The notes below the pieces were generated by a model. The model was not told where the DNA came from, did no database searches, and saw nothing but the letters and a program-made list of their open reading frames with translations. Made by a program: the position numbers and the translations under genes. Source: Streptomyces sp. B93 (GTDB taxonomy: Bacteria; Actinomycetota; Actinomycetes; Streptomycetales; Streptomycetaceae). From it: 64,000 nucleotides of DNA. Shown one piece after another: positions 29,055-39,279 of the stretch. Where the stretch lies: NCBI RefSeq assembly GCF_018070565.1, contig NZ_JAGPXL010000011.1, forward strand, positions 1 to 64,000, given 5' to 3'. The first letter of the stretch is position 1. Each line of letters begins with the position of its first letter.

Positions 29055-31199
29055 TCAGCCTTCTTCACCCGCCAGGAAACGCACGGGCTCGGCCAGCACC
29101 GCACGCGCTCCCTCCGTGTCCGCCAGCCGGGCCGCGAGCGTGGCCTCGGCGAGGCGCGGGGGCAGGGCTTCCGCGAACTTGAGCCCGCGTACGGCGCGGA
29201 CGTCCACCTCGGGCAGGGTGAGCCCGTTCCCGGCATCGGCCACGGCTGCGCGCCACGCCTGTGCGGTGATGTCGTCCCGCAGCCGGACGAAACGGTCGTC
29301 CACGATCCGGTGGGGCAGGACGACGGAGGGCAGCGAGGCGGCCAGGGTGGCGTTCGCGCGGTGTCCGCCCCAGGTCCACCACCGCGCGTCACCGTCACCG
29401 CGGCGGGTGATGACCGGCCCGGCCGGGTGCACCACATCCCGGTGCCTGTCCCTGGCTTCGGCCAGTCTCGCCCGCGCCCGCCGGGTCAGGAGGACCGGCG
29501 GATCGGTGCCCAGAAGGACGTCCCGGACGGCACGGCTGAGGGTGTACGACCGGACGCGGTCCGCTCCGAAACCGCTCCACTTGGCGCGCCCGCCCTCGTC
29601 GACGGGCTCCACGAAACAGCGCCTGCGCCGCCAGTCGATGTAGGTGACCAGCCAACTGCGTCCGGCCAGCAACAGCTTGCGGGGGCCTTGCACCTCCTCG
29701 GTGAGGAGGTCCGGGTCGGTGCGGCCGATTTCTGTCCGGCCGCTGAACACCGTGAACTCCGGCGGCGCGGTGAACGAAGCGGTCAGGCCCATGAAGTGCC
29801 GGTGACCGAAACGCCGTTCGGCCTCGGGCCCGATGAACAGGATGCCGCCGTCGCGTTCCACGTAGCCCTGCTCCACGAGGTGCTGGACGACGGGCTCGGC
29901 GGCTTTCCCGAACGGCTCAAGACCGCCCCACCACTCGGACCACAAGTTCTCACCGACGCGGTGCTCCTGGAGGCACAGCGCGAGGATCTGTTGGGCCACA
30001 AGGTGCCGTGGCTCGGCGGGCGCGGTCACCGGTTCCACCCAGCCGCGTGACCACGCCAGCAGCAGGGCGGCTGCGGCCAGGAAGCCCTCGTCGTGCACGG
30101 CGAGGAAGAGGCAGTGGCGCCGGGTGCCGGGACGGCGGCCGGTACGCCCCAGTCGTTGCAGGAACGAGGCGACCGTGGGCGGTGCGTCGAGCTGGATCAC
30201 CCGGTCCAGGTCGCCGACGTCGATGCCGAGTTCGAGGGTGCTGGTTGACACGATCACACAGTCACGGGCCTCGGCGAAGGCGTGTTCGGCCCGGCGCCGC
30301 TCGTCGGTGGAGAGCGAGGCGTGGGAGAGGAACGTGGTCACGCCCCGGAGCCGCAACTGCTCGCCCAGCTCCTCGACGGTCCGTCGGCTCTCGCAGAACA
30401 CCAGACGTTTCTCGCCCCGGTGCAGTGCCGCGATGACGGTCGCGGCGTTGGGTACCGAGCCGACGTAGTCCAGTTCGACGTCACCCGCGGGCGGGCTCCC
30501 CGCGGCCGCCCCGGCTCCGGCGCCGGGCAGGGTGACCCCGGGCGCGATGACCTGTCCGGGGCGCCCGCCGCTCCCGGAGCCCTGGAGCCAGTCGAGCAGC
30601 TCGCGAGGGTTGCCGACGGTCGCGGACAGGCCGACGCGCTGCACCGGCCGCCCCACGAGCCGCTGGAGCCGTTCCAGTACGGCGAGCAGATGCCAGCCCC
30701 GGTCGTCACCGGCGAAGGCGTGCACCTCGTCGACCACCACACAGTGCAGACCGTGGAAGAAGGCCCTGTGGTCCACATGGGTGGAGACCAGCATCGCCTC
30801 CAGCGACTCCGGCGTCGTCAGCAGCACGTCCGGGCGCTGCGCGAGGATACGGCGGCGCTTGCTGGTCGCGATGTCCCCGTGCCACAGCTCGGCGGTCCGG
30901 CCGACCCAGCCCGCGTACGTCTCCAGGCGGGGGTGCAGGTTGTTCAGCAGGGCTTTCAGCGGAGTGACATACAGGATGCCGGTGTCCTTCCAGCCGCCTC
31001 GCTGGGCACGGGTGAGCAGGGGAAAGACGGCGGCCTCGGTCTTGCCCCCGGCCGTGGGCGCCAGGAGCACGGCGTCCTGGCCCGACAGCAGTGGCCCGAC
31101 GGCTTCCTGCTGGAGGGGGCGCAGGGAGCGCCAGCCGAGGGTGTTGACGATGTGGTGGGTGAGGATCGGGTCGAGCAGGTCCAGCGCGTCGGCGCTCAC
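29055..31199 (-). CDS. brxHI: BREX type 2 helicase BrxHI (Lhr-like DEAD/DEAH)
   Basis: A 714-residue superfamily 2 helicase. The Walker A is LAPTAGGKTEAAV (residues 47-55), the DEVH box is at 157-160, motif III is SAT (193-195) and motif VI is FLQRLGRTGRR. The Lhr-like winged-helix and C-terminal region follow to the end (LLLAGRSWLVTYIDWRRRRCFVEP). BrxHI is the helicase found only in type 2 BREX loci, and the gene is last of a four-gene operon: its GTG start overlaps the brxD stop. Its exact step in phage resistance is not known. Confidence 0.88.
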   Translation of the reverse strand: MSADALDLLDPILTHHIVNTLGWRSLRPLQQEAVGPLLSGQDAVLLAPTAGGKTEAAVFPLLTRAQRGGWKDTGILYVTPLKALLNNLHPRLETYAGWVGRTAELWHGDIATSKRRRILAQRPDVLLTTPESLEAMLVSTHVDHRAFFHGLHCVVVDEVHAFAGDDRGWHLLAVLERLQRLVGRPVQRVGLSATVGNPRELLDWLQGSGSGGRPGQVIAPGVTLPGAGAGAAAGSPPAGDVELDYVGSVPNAATVIAALHRGEKRLVFCESRRTVEELGEQLRLRGVTTFLSHASLSTDERRRAEHAFAEARDCVIVSTSTLELGIDVGDLDRVIQLDAPPTVASFLQRLGRTGRRPGTRRHCLFLAVHDEGFLAAAALLLAWSRGWVEPVTAPAEPRHLVAQQILALCLQEHRVGENLWSEWWGGLEPFGKAAEPVVQHLVEQGYVERDGGILFIGPEAERRFGHRHFMGLTASFTAPPEFTVFSGRTEIGRTDPDLLTEEVQGPRKLLLAGRSWLVTYIDWRRRRCFVEPVDEGGRAKWSGFGADRVRSYTLSRAVRDVLLGTDPPVLLTRRARARLAEARDRHRDVVHPAGPVITRRGDGDARWWTWGGHRANATLAASLPSVVLPHRIVDDRFVRLRDDITAQAWRAAVADAGNGLTLPEVDVRAVRGLKFAEALPPRLAEATLAARLADTEGARAVLAEPVRFLAGEEG

Positions 31200-32542
31200 G
31201 GCAGCTCCAGGTCCACGTCCCCGGCGCTCGCCGCCGCGTTGCGTTCGACTTCGTCCAGTTCCGCCGTCCTCACCGTCAGCGTGTAGTGGGTGCGGGGATC
31301 GAAGTCGTCGAAGGTGTCGACCCGGTCGAGGACGTCGGCCACGAGTTTGCGCAGGTAGAGCCGGGGGGCGATACCGGCCTTGCCGCCGAGGGAGCCGGTG
31401 ACCGCGCGGGCCAGCTCGTCGAGGTAGACGTCGTCGGCGCGCTCGGTCACCCGCCCCGGGTTGCGGGCCGTGGCCTCGTACACGCGGCGCACCCGGCGGC
31501 CCAGTTCACCGAGGGACGCCAGGTCGAAGCCGGGCAGGCGCAGCTGGACAGCGCGCGGGGAGTCGAAGCGCGGGTCGGTGGTGAAGTCCGTGGCCAGCCG
31601 CTGGGCGAGTGGTGCCAGACGCTGGACACCCTGCTGACCGTCGTAGAAGGCGGGGGTGCCGGTGATGACGAGGAACAGGCCCGGGAAGCGTCCGGCGTCG
31701 ATCTCGTCCAGGAGCTGGCGCAGCGCGTTCAGCGACTTCTCCCGCACGTCGCCGCGCACCCGTTGCAGCGTCTCCACCTCGTCGAGGACCAGCAGGAGCC
31801 CGGGGTGTCCGCAGTCCCGCAGCACCGTCAGCAGTCCCTGGAGGAAACCGAGCGCGGCGAAGTGGTCGAGGTCGCCGCGCACTCCGGCGGCCCTCTTGGC
31901 GGAGGCGGCGACGGACCGCTGACCGCCGAGCCACGCGATCAGCGCCTCGGCGCGGGCGCCGTCACCGACGGACACCGCCGCCCGGTAGCCGCGCAGCGCG
32001 GCCGAGAACGCGGGCGTGGTGCGGGCGACCTCCGTGAGCCGCAGTTCCAGAAGGTCGTCGACGGCCCGGCCGAGCGTGGCCTCGTCGTCCTCGGCAACCT
32101 CTCCCGCGGCGAGGACTTCCTCCTCCAGCGCGTAGAACCACGAGTCGACGACGGCGCGCAGCGCGGAGGGCGGGTGGGTGGACGTCGTCAGCCGTTCCGT
32201 GAGCCGTCGGTAGACGGTCTCCAGCCGGTGCAGCGGGGTCTCCGTCTCGGAGATCTGCACCTCGCTGACGGCCAGGCCGCGACGCTTGGCCCGTTCGGCG
32301 AGCCAGCGGGCGAAGAACGTCTTTCCGGAGCCGTACTCGCCGCGCAGCGCGTGGAAGGCGGAGCCGCCGCGGGCGACGGTGGCGAGGTCGTCGTCCAGGG
32401 CGTCGGCGAAGCGGTCCAGGCCGACGGCGAACAGTCCGAGGCCCTGCTGCGGCACGGTGCCGCGGCGCAGCGCGTCGACGACGTCGCGGGCACGGGCCGC
32501 GCTGATCGTGGTGTCGCCGGGCGGAAGGTGGGACGGGGTCAC
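31196..32542 (-). CDS. brxD: BREX type 2 ATPase BrxD
   Basis: A 448-residue AAA+/STAND-like P-loop ATPase of the BrxD family. The Walker A is LRGEYGSGKTFFAR (about residues 66-79) and the Walker B is LLLVLDEVETLQR with D254-E255. A sensor-like ITGTPAF follows. The start is GTG 32542, overlapping the pglZ stop by four bases; the frame upstream belongs to pglZ in another register. In type 2 BREX it is encoded with BrxHI next to PglZ, exactly as here. Confidence 0.88.
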   Translation of the reverse strand: MTPSHLPPGDTTISAARARDVVDALRRGTVPQQGLGLFAVGLDRFADALDDDLATVARGGSAFHALRGEYGSGKTFFARWLAERAKRRGLAVSEVQISETETPLHRLETVYRRLTERLTTSTHPPSALRAVVDSWFYALEEEVLAAGEVAEDDEATLGRAVDDLLELRLTEVARTTPAFSAALRGYRAAVSVGDGARAEALIAWLGGQRSVAASAKRAAGVRGDLDHFAALGFLQGLLTVLRDCGHPGLLLVLDEVETLQRVRGDVREKSLNALRQLLDEIDAGRFPGLFLVITGTPAFYDGQQGVQRLAPLAQRLATDFTTDPRFDSPRAVQLRLPGFDLASLGELGRRVRRVYEATARNPGRVTERADDVYLDELARAVTGSLGGKAGIAPRLYLRKLVADVLDRVDTFDDFDPRTHYTLTVRTAELDEVERNAAASAGDVDLELP

Positions 32543-35274
32543 GACGTGGTGCCTTCCGGGAACTGCTGCCGCAGCAGTTCCCTGTCGAGGTGGACGGTGC
32601 GTCCGGACTCGATGAGCTGGAGCACGGGGTAGCCGTCGATGTTGAGCAGCCGTTCGAGCATGGTGACGAACCGCTGGGGGTTCCGTTCCGACCTGCCGGT
32701 GGCGGCCTGCGCGGCGGCGGCGACGGCGGCCGGTGAGAGTTTGCCCCCTGCCGCCAGCAGGGCGTCGAGCGCGGCGGCGACGGCCGTGTTGCCGGGGGCG
32801 TTGCGGACGAACTCGCGCTGCGTCTCGTACGGCTTGCTGAGCACGGTCCGCTCGCCGAGTGTGCCGTGCCCAGGCTGCGGGAACAGCCCTTGGGGCTGCG
32901 GCTGGCGCTTCCGGCCGCCGTCCTTGGCGCGGGGCGTGGCCGAGGCTGTGGGCGGCTGGGCGGTCTCGTGCGGTTCCCGCCACCACTCGGGCGCGGTGTT
33001 CTCCGCGGGCAGGACGGTCCACCCGGCCGGGATCTCGCTGCCGGACGGCACGAACCCCAGGACGGGCACCGTGATCTCGGCGAGCGAGGCGCCTCCGTGG
33101 TAGCCCGCCTGGCGCGGGGTGTACCGCAGGTCCTCGCGCCAGGCGGCGGTGACGCGCCCCTCGGGCGCCCGCACGCGCGGTCCGGATAGTTCGACCTCAC
33201 CGGATTCGGCGGGGCCGACGCGCCAGCGGGCACCCCGCACCCCCTCGGCCGGGGTGGGCCCGGCGTCCCGCGGGCCGCGGTCAAGAACGTGCCCGTGGTC
33301 GGAGACGAGCAGGACGGGCCGCCCGGTGCCGCGCGCGGCGTCGAGCAGATCGGTCAGCCGGGCGATGTCCGAGGGCCGCCAACGGGCACGTCCGTTGTCG
33401 CGTCCGTCGGAGAGCGTGTCGTCGATCGTGTTGAGGACCACGCCGACGACGGTGCGATCGTCGGCGAGCGCACCCAGCAACTCGGGCGCGAGCCGGTGTC
33501 CGGCCGTTCCCTCGTAGCCGCCCTTGTGGAACAGCAGCGCGTCCCGGTGCCGTCTCTTCCAGAAGGCGGCGAATCCGGCGCGCTCGACGTCCTGGCCGCC
33601 CTCGGCGGGAGCACCGCTGAGCAGGGAGGCCCGACTGAGCCGGGTCAGGGTCGGGAGCATCGCGACGGCGGCGGTTCGCCCGGAGCGACGGCCTGTCGGC
33701 GCGCCGGGGACGATCTCGGTCCACACCCGTCGGTCCAGTCCGGCGGCGAGTTCCACGGCGACGTCGGCGCTCATCCCGTCCAGGACCAGGACGAGTGGGC
33801 GGCCGCCGTCACGGGCGAGCGGCGCGGCTGCCTCCGCCAGCACGTCCTCGATGAGGAGCGCCCCGTGCGGGGCTTGCTGCGAGGCGCGTTCCGCCCAGAC
33901 GGCGAGGAGGGAGGCGAACCGCTCGTCCAGATGGCGACGCCGCTCACGCACCCGGTCGATGAGCCGGTGGTACGCCTCCGAGACGGTCCCGTCCCGGGAG
34001 ACGTCACCCTCGGCGAGTATCCCCGTGGCCAGGTCCACCCAGCCGGTGGACTCCAGATGGTGGCGCACGCTCTGCCCGACTGACTCCAGCTCCGGCACGG
34101 GAGCGTCCAGCCAGCGCAGCAAGCGCACCGCGACCCGGGCCCGTTCGGTGGAGTCGCCGTGCAGTTCGGCGAGCTGGTGGTCAGCCAGCTCGGTCAGGGC
34201 GCTCAGTGCGGCGGCGGGGCGTCCGTCGAGGCTCACGGCGAGGCCGCGCAGGCGGGTGCGGAAGCCGGAGGGAAGCAGGCGGTCACCGGTCAGCAGCGGG
34301 GTGAGGCGCGCCGTTTCGGCGAGGTGGTCGGCCCGTTCCAGCACGGAAAGCACCCTGGACCGTGCCTCGGCACCGGCTGGACCGCCCGCCTCCGCCTGGG
34401 CGATCCAGCGGGTGAGCACTCCGGTGGCCGCCGCCGCGTACGGCGTCAGCGCGTCGAACGATCCCAGGGCCTGTCCGAAGAGCGTGCCGAGGGCGAACCC
34501 GGCGTCCGCGGCGGCGGGGCAGCCGAGGGCCGCGGATGTCAGTGCGCCGAGCGGGAGGGCGTCGGCGCCGCGCCCGTCGGCGGCGAGGGCGAGCAGGGTG
34601 GGTGCGGCGGGCCCGGTCACCTCGCCCAGCCAGGTGGTGAGGCCCTCGCGTTCGGGTTCGGGCAGTTCGGCGAAGCGCCGCGGCCCGGCGGGGGTGCGGC
34701 TCCATTCGAAGACGGTGTCGGCGTCCACGTCGAGTGACTCCTGCGCGGTGTCGCCGAGGCCCACCCGGGCGGCGAGCAGGGCGCGCAGGGCCCGGTCGCG
34801 GGTCAGCACGGAGCCCACGTGCGGCCATCCGCCGGGCGGTTCTGCCTCCAGCAGGGCGTCCAGCAGCCAGGTCTCGCGCACCATACGGGTGTCGAGGTCT
34901 CCGGCACCGAAGATCTGCTTGACGATGTCGGTGCGCTCGACGGCCAGCGGCCGACGGCGTACGGCGTGTCCGCGCAGGTCCCAGCCGAGCTGGTCGGCGG
35001 GGACGCCGCCGGTGACGACGAGGACGCTGTCCGTGTCGGGACCGGCGTCGGCGAGGTGGCGCCGCCAGGCGTCGGCGATACCGAGCGGTGACTCCTGGTC
35101 GGTGACGTGGACGCGGCGCGGCCGGTCGTCGACCCGGACGCTGAAGTCGCGTTCGTCGTCGCCGCCAGCCCACACGGCGTCCACCAGTACCAGCCGCCGG
35201 TCCTCCGCACGGGGCAGCTCGGCCTGCAACAGCACCTCGATGGCACGCCGGCCGGCGGCGGGCCGGGACGCCAT
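32539..35274 (-). CDS. pglZ: BREX/Pgl alkaline-phosphatase-superfamily protein PglZ
   Basis: A 911-residue protein. The N-terminal half (1 to about 480) is helical. The alkaline-phosphatase-like domain begins with LVLVLDGMSAD (first metal aspartate, about 499), then TRLSRASLLSG (545-555) in the nucleophile region, NTIDD (615-619) and VSDHGHVLDRGP (658-669), which together give the metal-ligand pattern. PglZ is the signature component of all BREX systems and in type 2 acts with PglW, PglX and PglY. Its ATG overlaps the pglY stop (ATGA), so the operon pglY-pglZ-brxD-brxHI is tightly coupled. Confidence 0.92.
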   Translation of the reverse strand: MASRPAAGRRAIEVLLQAELPRAEDRRLVLVDAVWAGGDDERDFSVRVDDRPRRVHVTDQESPLGIADAWRRHLADAGPDTDSVLVVTGGVPADQLGWDLRGHAVRRRPLAVERTDIVKQIFGAGDLDTRMVRETWLLDALLEAEPPGGWPHVGSVLTRDRALRALLAARVGLGDTAQESLDVDADTVFEWSRTPAGPRRFAELPEPEREGLTTWLGEVTGPAAPTLLALAADGRGADALPLGALTSAALGCPAAADAGFALGTLFGQALGSFDALTPYAAAATGVLTRWIAQAEAGGPAGAEARSRVLSVLERADHLAETARLTPLLTGDRLLPSGFRTRLRGLAVSLDGRPAAALSALTELADHQLAELHGDSTERARVAVRLLRWLDAPVPELESVGQSVRHHLESTGWVDLATGILAEGDVSRDGTVSEAYHRLIDRVRERRRHLDERFASLLAVWAERASQQAPHGALLIEDVLAEAAAPLARDGGRPLVLVLDGMSADVAVELAAGLDRRVWTEIVPGAPTGRRSGRTAAVAMLPTLTRLSRASLLSGAPAEGGQDVERAGFAAFWKRRHRDALLFHKGGYEGTAGHRLAPELLGALADDRTVVGVVLNTIDDTLSDGRDNGRARWRPSDIARLTDLLDAARGTGRPVLLVSDHGHVLDRGPRDAGPTPAEGVRGARWRVGPAESGEVELSGPRVRAPEGRVTAAWREDLRYTPRQAGYHGGASLAEITVPVLGFVPSGSEIPAGWTVLPAENTAPEWWREPHETAQPPTASATPRAKDGGRKRQPQPQGLFPQPGHGTLGERTVLSKPYETQREFVRNAPGNTAVAAALDALLAAGGKLSPAAVAAAAQAATGRSERNPQRFVTMLERLLNIDGYPVLQLIESGRTVHLDRELLRQQFPEGTTS

Positions 35275-38200
35275 CAGCGCGTCTCCTCGGCGCTGTCCGT
35301 GCCCGCGGACGTGGTGCCGGAGGAGCGCACCGGGCGCCAGGTGATCTCGACGGCTGCATCCGGATGGGCGGTGAGGAACTCCTGGATGTCGTCCCGCATT
35401 CCGGTCAGTTCACCCGTCAGCAGTTCTTCCAGCGGGGTCGTCCCGAGAGCGGTGACGATCCGGCGCCCCGACGCGGGCGTGCTGTCCGTCGGACCAGGCG
35501 TCGCGGGCTCGGCCTGCTCGGGTACCTCGGCTCGCGCGCCCGGGGAGTGCCGGGTGGCCACCTCCGGCTGGTCGACGCGCACGTCCTGGGGTCCGGGCGC
35601 GGGCGTTTGCCGCGGCGTGAACGCGGTCTCCACTGTCAGAGCCGCGTTGATGATCGCGTTGGCCTTCTCACCTGCCTGCGCCAGCACCGGGACGAGCGAC
35701 CGCTCGAACTCCGAGGCCCGCGCGGTGACGGCGATCTCGTCGAACAGCCGTCGGGCGCGGTCACCGACGCCGTCCTCTCGGCCGAGCAGGCCCCGCACGT
35801 TGGTGAGGGCGGGCCAGGCGGCGTCGTCCAGCGCGCGCAGCACTTCCCCGGCGCTGCCCATGGCGGCGTTCAGGTCCCGTTCCTGCGCGGTGAACGAGGC
35901 GGCGGCGAGTTCGCGGACCAGGGCTGTCGCGTCGCTGCCGTGCCGGGTCAGCCGGGCGAGCAGCGCGGCGGCCTCCCGTAGGACCGCGGGCCGGGCAGCC
36001 GCACCCGGGCCGGGCTCGTCGAGGCCCAGCAGCGCGGCGTGCCGTTCCAGCGACGCCCGTACGCCCGCGACCTCCCGTTCCCAGATCTCCGCGCGGGCGC
36101 GGACGTCCTCGGCGAGCCGGTTGACGTTGCGCGCGTATACGGCCGGTTTGGCGGAGACGCCGAAGAGCCGGGCAGCCCGGTCCCTGGCCGCCGCGTACTC
36201 CTCCTCCGAGGGCAGCGGCTGGGCCCGCAGGGACCAGCCGGGCCCGATCTCGTGCAGCGCGGGCGCCTGCCGTTCGGGGCCGCCCTGGTAGACCCAGGCC
36301 CGGTCGTCGAGCAGCGCGTAGGCGGCGATGAGGAGGTTGCCTACGAGCTTGTCGAGGCCGCCGTAGCCGAGGTCCTTGGTGATCCAGCCGCGGATGTCCT
36401 CGACGGCGAGGTCCCCGCGCTGCTGGTGCCCGGAGGCGGCCTGATTGATCCGGGTGCGCCAGTCCTGCCGCATGACCAGGGGGCCGTCGTGGACGGTGCC
36501 GAGTTCGAGCGGCTCCACGATCCGCTTGACGGTCTTCAGGTGGTGGCTGTCGACGTTCTGGGCGCGTCCACCCTCGTCCATGGCCCGGGTGATCCACTCC
36601 AGGGCGGTGCGCAGCTCGCCCGCCGTGACGGCCTTGCGCTGCCCCTTCCCGTCCGGGCCGAAGTCGGGGTGCTTGGGGTACAGGGCGGAGAACATGCCGT
36701 CGGCGAGGTGCTGCACGTTGGCCTCGAAGCCCTTGCCACCCTCCTCGCGGGGCTGGGCGTACTCCGGTTGCAGCGACAGCACGTGCCGCCCGTCGGGCAC
36801 TTCCGGGCCGGGGTTGGCGTCGGTGCGTCCGGCCAGCCCGTACACCTCGGCCAACGCCCCGGTGAGCTGGTCGGTGAGGGTGTCCTGGGCGACTTCGAGC
36901 TGCCGCCTGACCTTGGCGCGGTCGTCGGGCGGGAAGGTGCCGGTGTAGTCGGCGAGCCGGTCGCGTTCCAGCAGGAAGGTGATCCGCATGAGGCGACCGA
37001 GCTGTGCTTTGCGCTGGTCGGAGAAGAAGTCGGTGAGCCAGACGAGGACGGGGGCGGTGACGCCGTCCTTCTTCAGTTCCTCGACGCGGTGGAAGTCGTC
37101 GCTGGGGTAGTGGTCGCCGTCGTCGAAGGGGTAGTCCACGACGAACCGCACATTGCCCGAGGTCGCCGGGGCGAACTGCTCGTCGGGCAGGTCGGAGCGG
37201 TCGCGCACGTTGCCGAACACGAACTCGGCGACGCGCCGGGTGCCCCGCCAGACGATCTCCTTCTCGGCGACGAACTGTCCGTCGCGTACCCCGATGGCCT
37301 CCCACAGCCGGTCGCGCAGCCACACCCGGCGCACGCCCGCCTTGTCCTCCTCGGCGACCGCGTCGAGCAGCGGCTCGATGTCGAGGTCGGACAGGTGCAG
37401 GGAGAAGACGGGGTCGGCCTCGCCGTCGGAGCGCACCTCGGAGGGGAACGCCGCCTGGAGGTCACGCATGCGCCGTACGACGACGTCCCCGGCGGGCACG
37501 GTCCGCGAGCGCACCGAGCCGTGGTTGAGGGCGGCGAGCCGGGCGCCCGTCAGCCGTCGCAGGGCGGGCACGTCGGGCGTGAGCGCGCTGAGCAGCAGCG
37601 TCTTGACGAACCGGTCGTCGGCGAGGAAGTCGGTGTGGGTGGCGGAGCCGTACTTGTCGAGGAGGTGGGTGCGCGCCTTGGCGTAGAACTTCACCGCGGC
37701 CTCCGACTCCCGCTTCAGCTTGTCGGTGAACGCGGCCCCGGTCCCGTCGACGAGCACGTCCCACAGGTCACCCAGCGGGATGAGCCGGCCGACGGCAGCG
37801 TCCGCGTTCCGCTGGAGCAGTTGCTGTACGAGCTTCAGACCGGTGCGTTCGCGCTGGAGGGCGCCGGAGAGGGCGACGAGCACGTTGAGCAGTGCCGGGG
37901 ACAGCGGGTAGAGGGAGCGGAAGTCGTTCCAGTCGGCGTGGGTGGCGCCGCCACCGTCCAGCAGGACGTCCTTGACCTGTTGGTTGGAGCGGTCGACGCC
38001 CGCGAACGCGTTCTCCAGCACCGCTTCCTTGCCGGGCAGGGGCTTCAGCACCCGCTCCTTGATGATCTCCGGCAGGTTGCGGTCCTCCAGGTCGACGATC
38101 TCGAACCGCTCGTTGAGGTATTCGAGCGCCTGTTCCATGGCCTTGACGTCGGCTCCGAGAACGTCGGTGCCGACGAGCTGGGACAGGTCCCGCTGCCGGG

Positions 38201-39164
38201 AGATGAAGGAGACGATCGGCACCGGGCGGTCCGCGTCACCGGACTCGATCAGCTTCACCAGCTTCTGGATCTCGCTGTTGACGAAGGTGCGTTCCTTCAT
38301 GTGCGCCTGGAGCCACAGCACCAGCTCGTCGAGGAACAGCACCACACCGTCGTAGCCGAGCCCGCGGGCGTGCCGGCTGATCGCGGAGAGCCCGTTCTCC
38401 AGGGGCACGTACTTGGCCGCGTCACCGTGGGCGCTTTCGGCGTACGACCGCATCGGCCCGCTGAGCAGCGCGGCCACCAGCCGCTCGCGCCGGTCGTCCC
38501 CGGCGGGCGCGGCGAAGGCGGCGTCCAGCTCGCCGGAGGCCCACGAGCCGCCCGCGCCGATCACCTTCAGCTCGCCGTCCTCGTCGTCGCCGTCCCCGGC
38601 GTCGGCGGGCAGCAGCCGGACGAAGGCGTCGTCGCCGAGCTGTTCCCGCATCCGCCGGGCGTCCGCGAGCATCGCGTCGGAGCGGAAGACGGTCGGGGTG
38701 GGCGCCTGGGGGAACCGCTCGCGCACGGTCCGCACATAGCCGCCGAGCAGTGCCTCGTCCAGGTTGGCGGCGCCCACGAGGTGGTACGGCACCATGAGGA
38801 ACCGCTTGCCGCGCAGCCACTCGTCGTGTTCGGCGACGACCTCCCGCAGCCGCGGCTTGGCGCGCACGGCGGGGTCGCCGTTGAGGACGGCGTGCAGCAC
38901 GGTCAGGAAGTGGCTCTTACCGGCGCCGAAGGAGCCGTGCAGGTAGGCGGCGTACGACGCGTTCTTGCGGACCGCGCCGCGCACCAGTCGCAGTGCCTTG
39001 CCGAACTGCTCCCGCAGCTGCGGCGTGACGACGTACTCCTCGACGCGATCCGCTGACTGCCCGGTGAACCCCTGGGACAGCTCGACCTTGAAGTCCCCGG
39101 CGTACACGTCCTCCTTGATGTCGAGGACGTCCCTCAGTACGACGGTGTCGCCGCCCCTGGCCAT
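35274..39164 (-). CDS. pglY: BREX/Pgl ATPase PglY (BrxC family)
   Basis: A 1296-residue P-loop ATPase (DUF499/DUF6079 type). The Walker A is YLHGSFGAGKSHFLTVLH (GKS at residues 82-84) and the Walker B is GVVLFLDELVLWLQ with D279-E280. Long helical and coiled regions follow, and the tail is Pro-rich before a final alpha/beta segment (VTALGTTPLEELLTGELTG). ATG 39164 is chosen over the longer frame to 39341 because GGGAGCGGCAG precedes it and the next residues (DTVVLRDVLDIKEDVYAGDF) begin the family homology. In S. coelicolor, pglY and pglZ form an operon needed for phage growth limitation; the same order is seen here. Confidence 0.92.
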   Translation of the reverse strand: MARGGDTVVLRDVLDIKEDVYAGDFKVELSQGFTGQSADRVEEYVVTPQLREQFGKALRLVRGAVRKNASYAAYLHGSFGAGKSHFLTVLHAVLNGDPAVRAKPRLREVVAEHDEWLRGKRFLMVPYHLVGAANLDEALLGGYVRTVRERFPQAPTPTVFRSDAMLADARRMREQLGDDAFVRLLPADAGDGDDEDGELKVIGAGGSWASGELDAAFAAPAGDDRRERLVAALLSGPMRSYAESAHGDAAKYVPLENGLSAISRHARGLGYDGVVLFLDELVLWLQAHMKERTFVNSEIQKLVKLIESGDADRPVPIVSFISRQRDLSQLVGTDVLGADVKAMEQALEYLNERFEIVDLEDRNLPEIIKERVLKPLPGKEAVLENAFAGVDRSNQQVKDVLLDGGGATHADWNDFRSLYPLSPALLNVLVALSGALQRERTGLKLVQQLLQRNADAAVGRLIPLGDLWDVLVDGTGAAFTDKLKRESEAAVKFYAKARTHLLDKYGSATHTDFLADDRFVKTLLLSALTPDVPALRRLTGARLAALNHGSVRSRTVPAGDVVVRRMRDLQAAFPSEVRSDGEADPVFSLHLSDLDIEPLLDAVAEEDKAGVRRVWLRDRLWEAIGVRDGQFVAEKEIVWRGTRRVAEFVFGNVRDRSDLPDEQFAPATSGNVRFVVDYPFDDGDHYPSDDFHRVEELKKDGVTAPVLVWLTDFFSDQRKAQLGRLMRITFLLERDRLADYTGTFPPDDRAKVRRQLEVAQDTLTDQLTGALAEVYGLAGRTDANPGPEVPDGRHVLSLQPEYAQPREEGGKGFEANVQHLADGMFSALYPKHPDFGPDGKGQRKAVTAGELRTALEWITRAMDEGGRAQNVDSHHLKTVKRIVEPLELGTVHDGPLVMRQDWRTRINQAASGHQQRGDLAVEDIRGWITKDLGYGGLDKLVGNLLIAAYALLDDRAWVYQGGPERQAPALHEIGPGWSLRAQPLPSEEEYAAARDRAARLFGVSAKPAVYARNVNRLAEDVRARAEIWEREVAGVRASLERHAALLGLDEPGPGAAARPAVLREAAALLARLTRHGSDATALVRELAAASFTAQERDLNAAMGSAGEVLRALDDAAWPALTNVRGLLGREDGVGDRARRLFDEIAVTARASEFERSLVPVLAQAGEKANAIINAALTVETAFTPRQTPAPGPQDVRVDQPEVATRHSPGARAEVPEQAEPATPGPTDSTPASGRRIVTALGTTPLEELLTGELTGMRDDIQEFLTAHPDAAVEITWRPVRSSGTTSAGTDSAEETR

Positions 39165-39279
39165 CTGCCGCTCCCGCTCCCCGTAGCCCACACAAGTCCC
39201 CCTTATCCTGCCAGGCCGCCCGGGGCGCGGGGAGGGAGCGGGAAAGCCCGGGGCGGCTCGGGAGGAAAGCCCCTGGGCT

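Noticed and set aside
29055..31199. Assigning the helicase as a core Lhr DNA-repair gene
   Set aside because: It is translationally coupled to brxD-pglZ-pglY, which fits the BREX type 2 helicase rather than a stand-alone Lhr.
36039..39056. 1005-codon plus-strand frame opposite pglY
   Set aside because: Same antisense effect. The minus strand has Walker A and B motifs and overlaps pglZ by ATGA.
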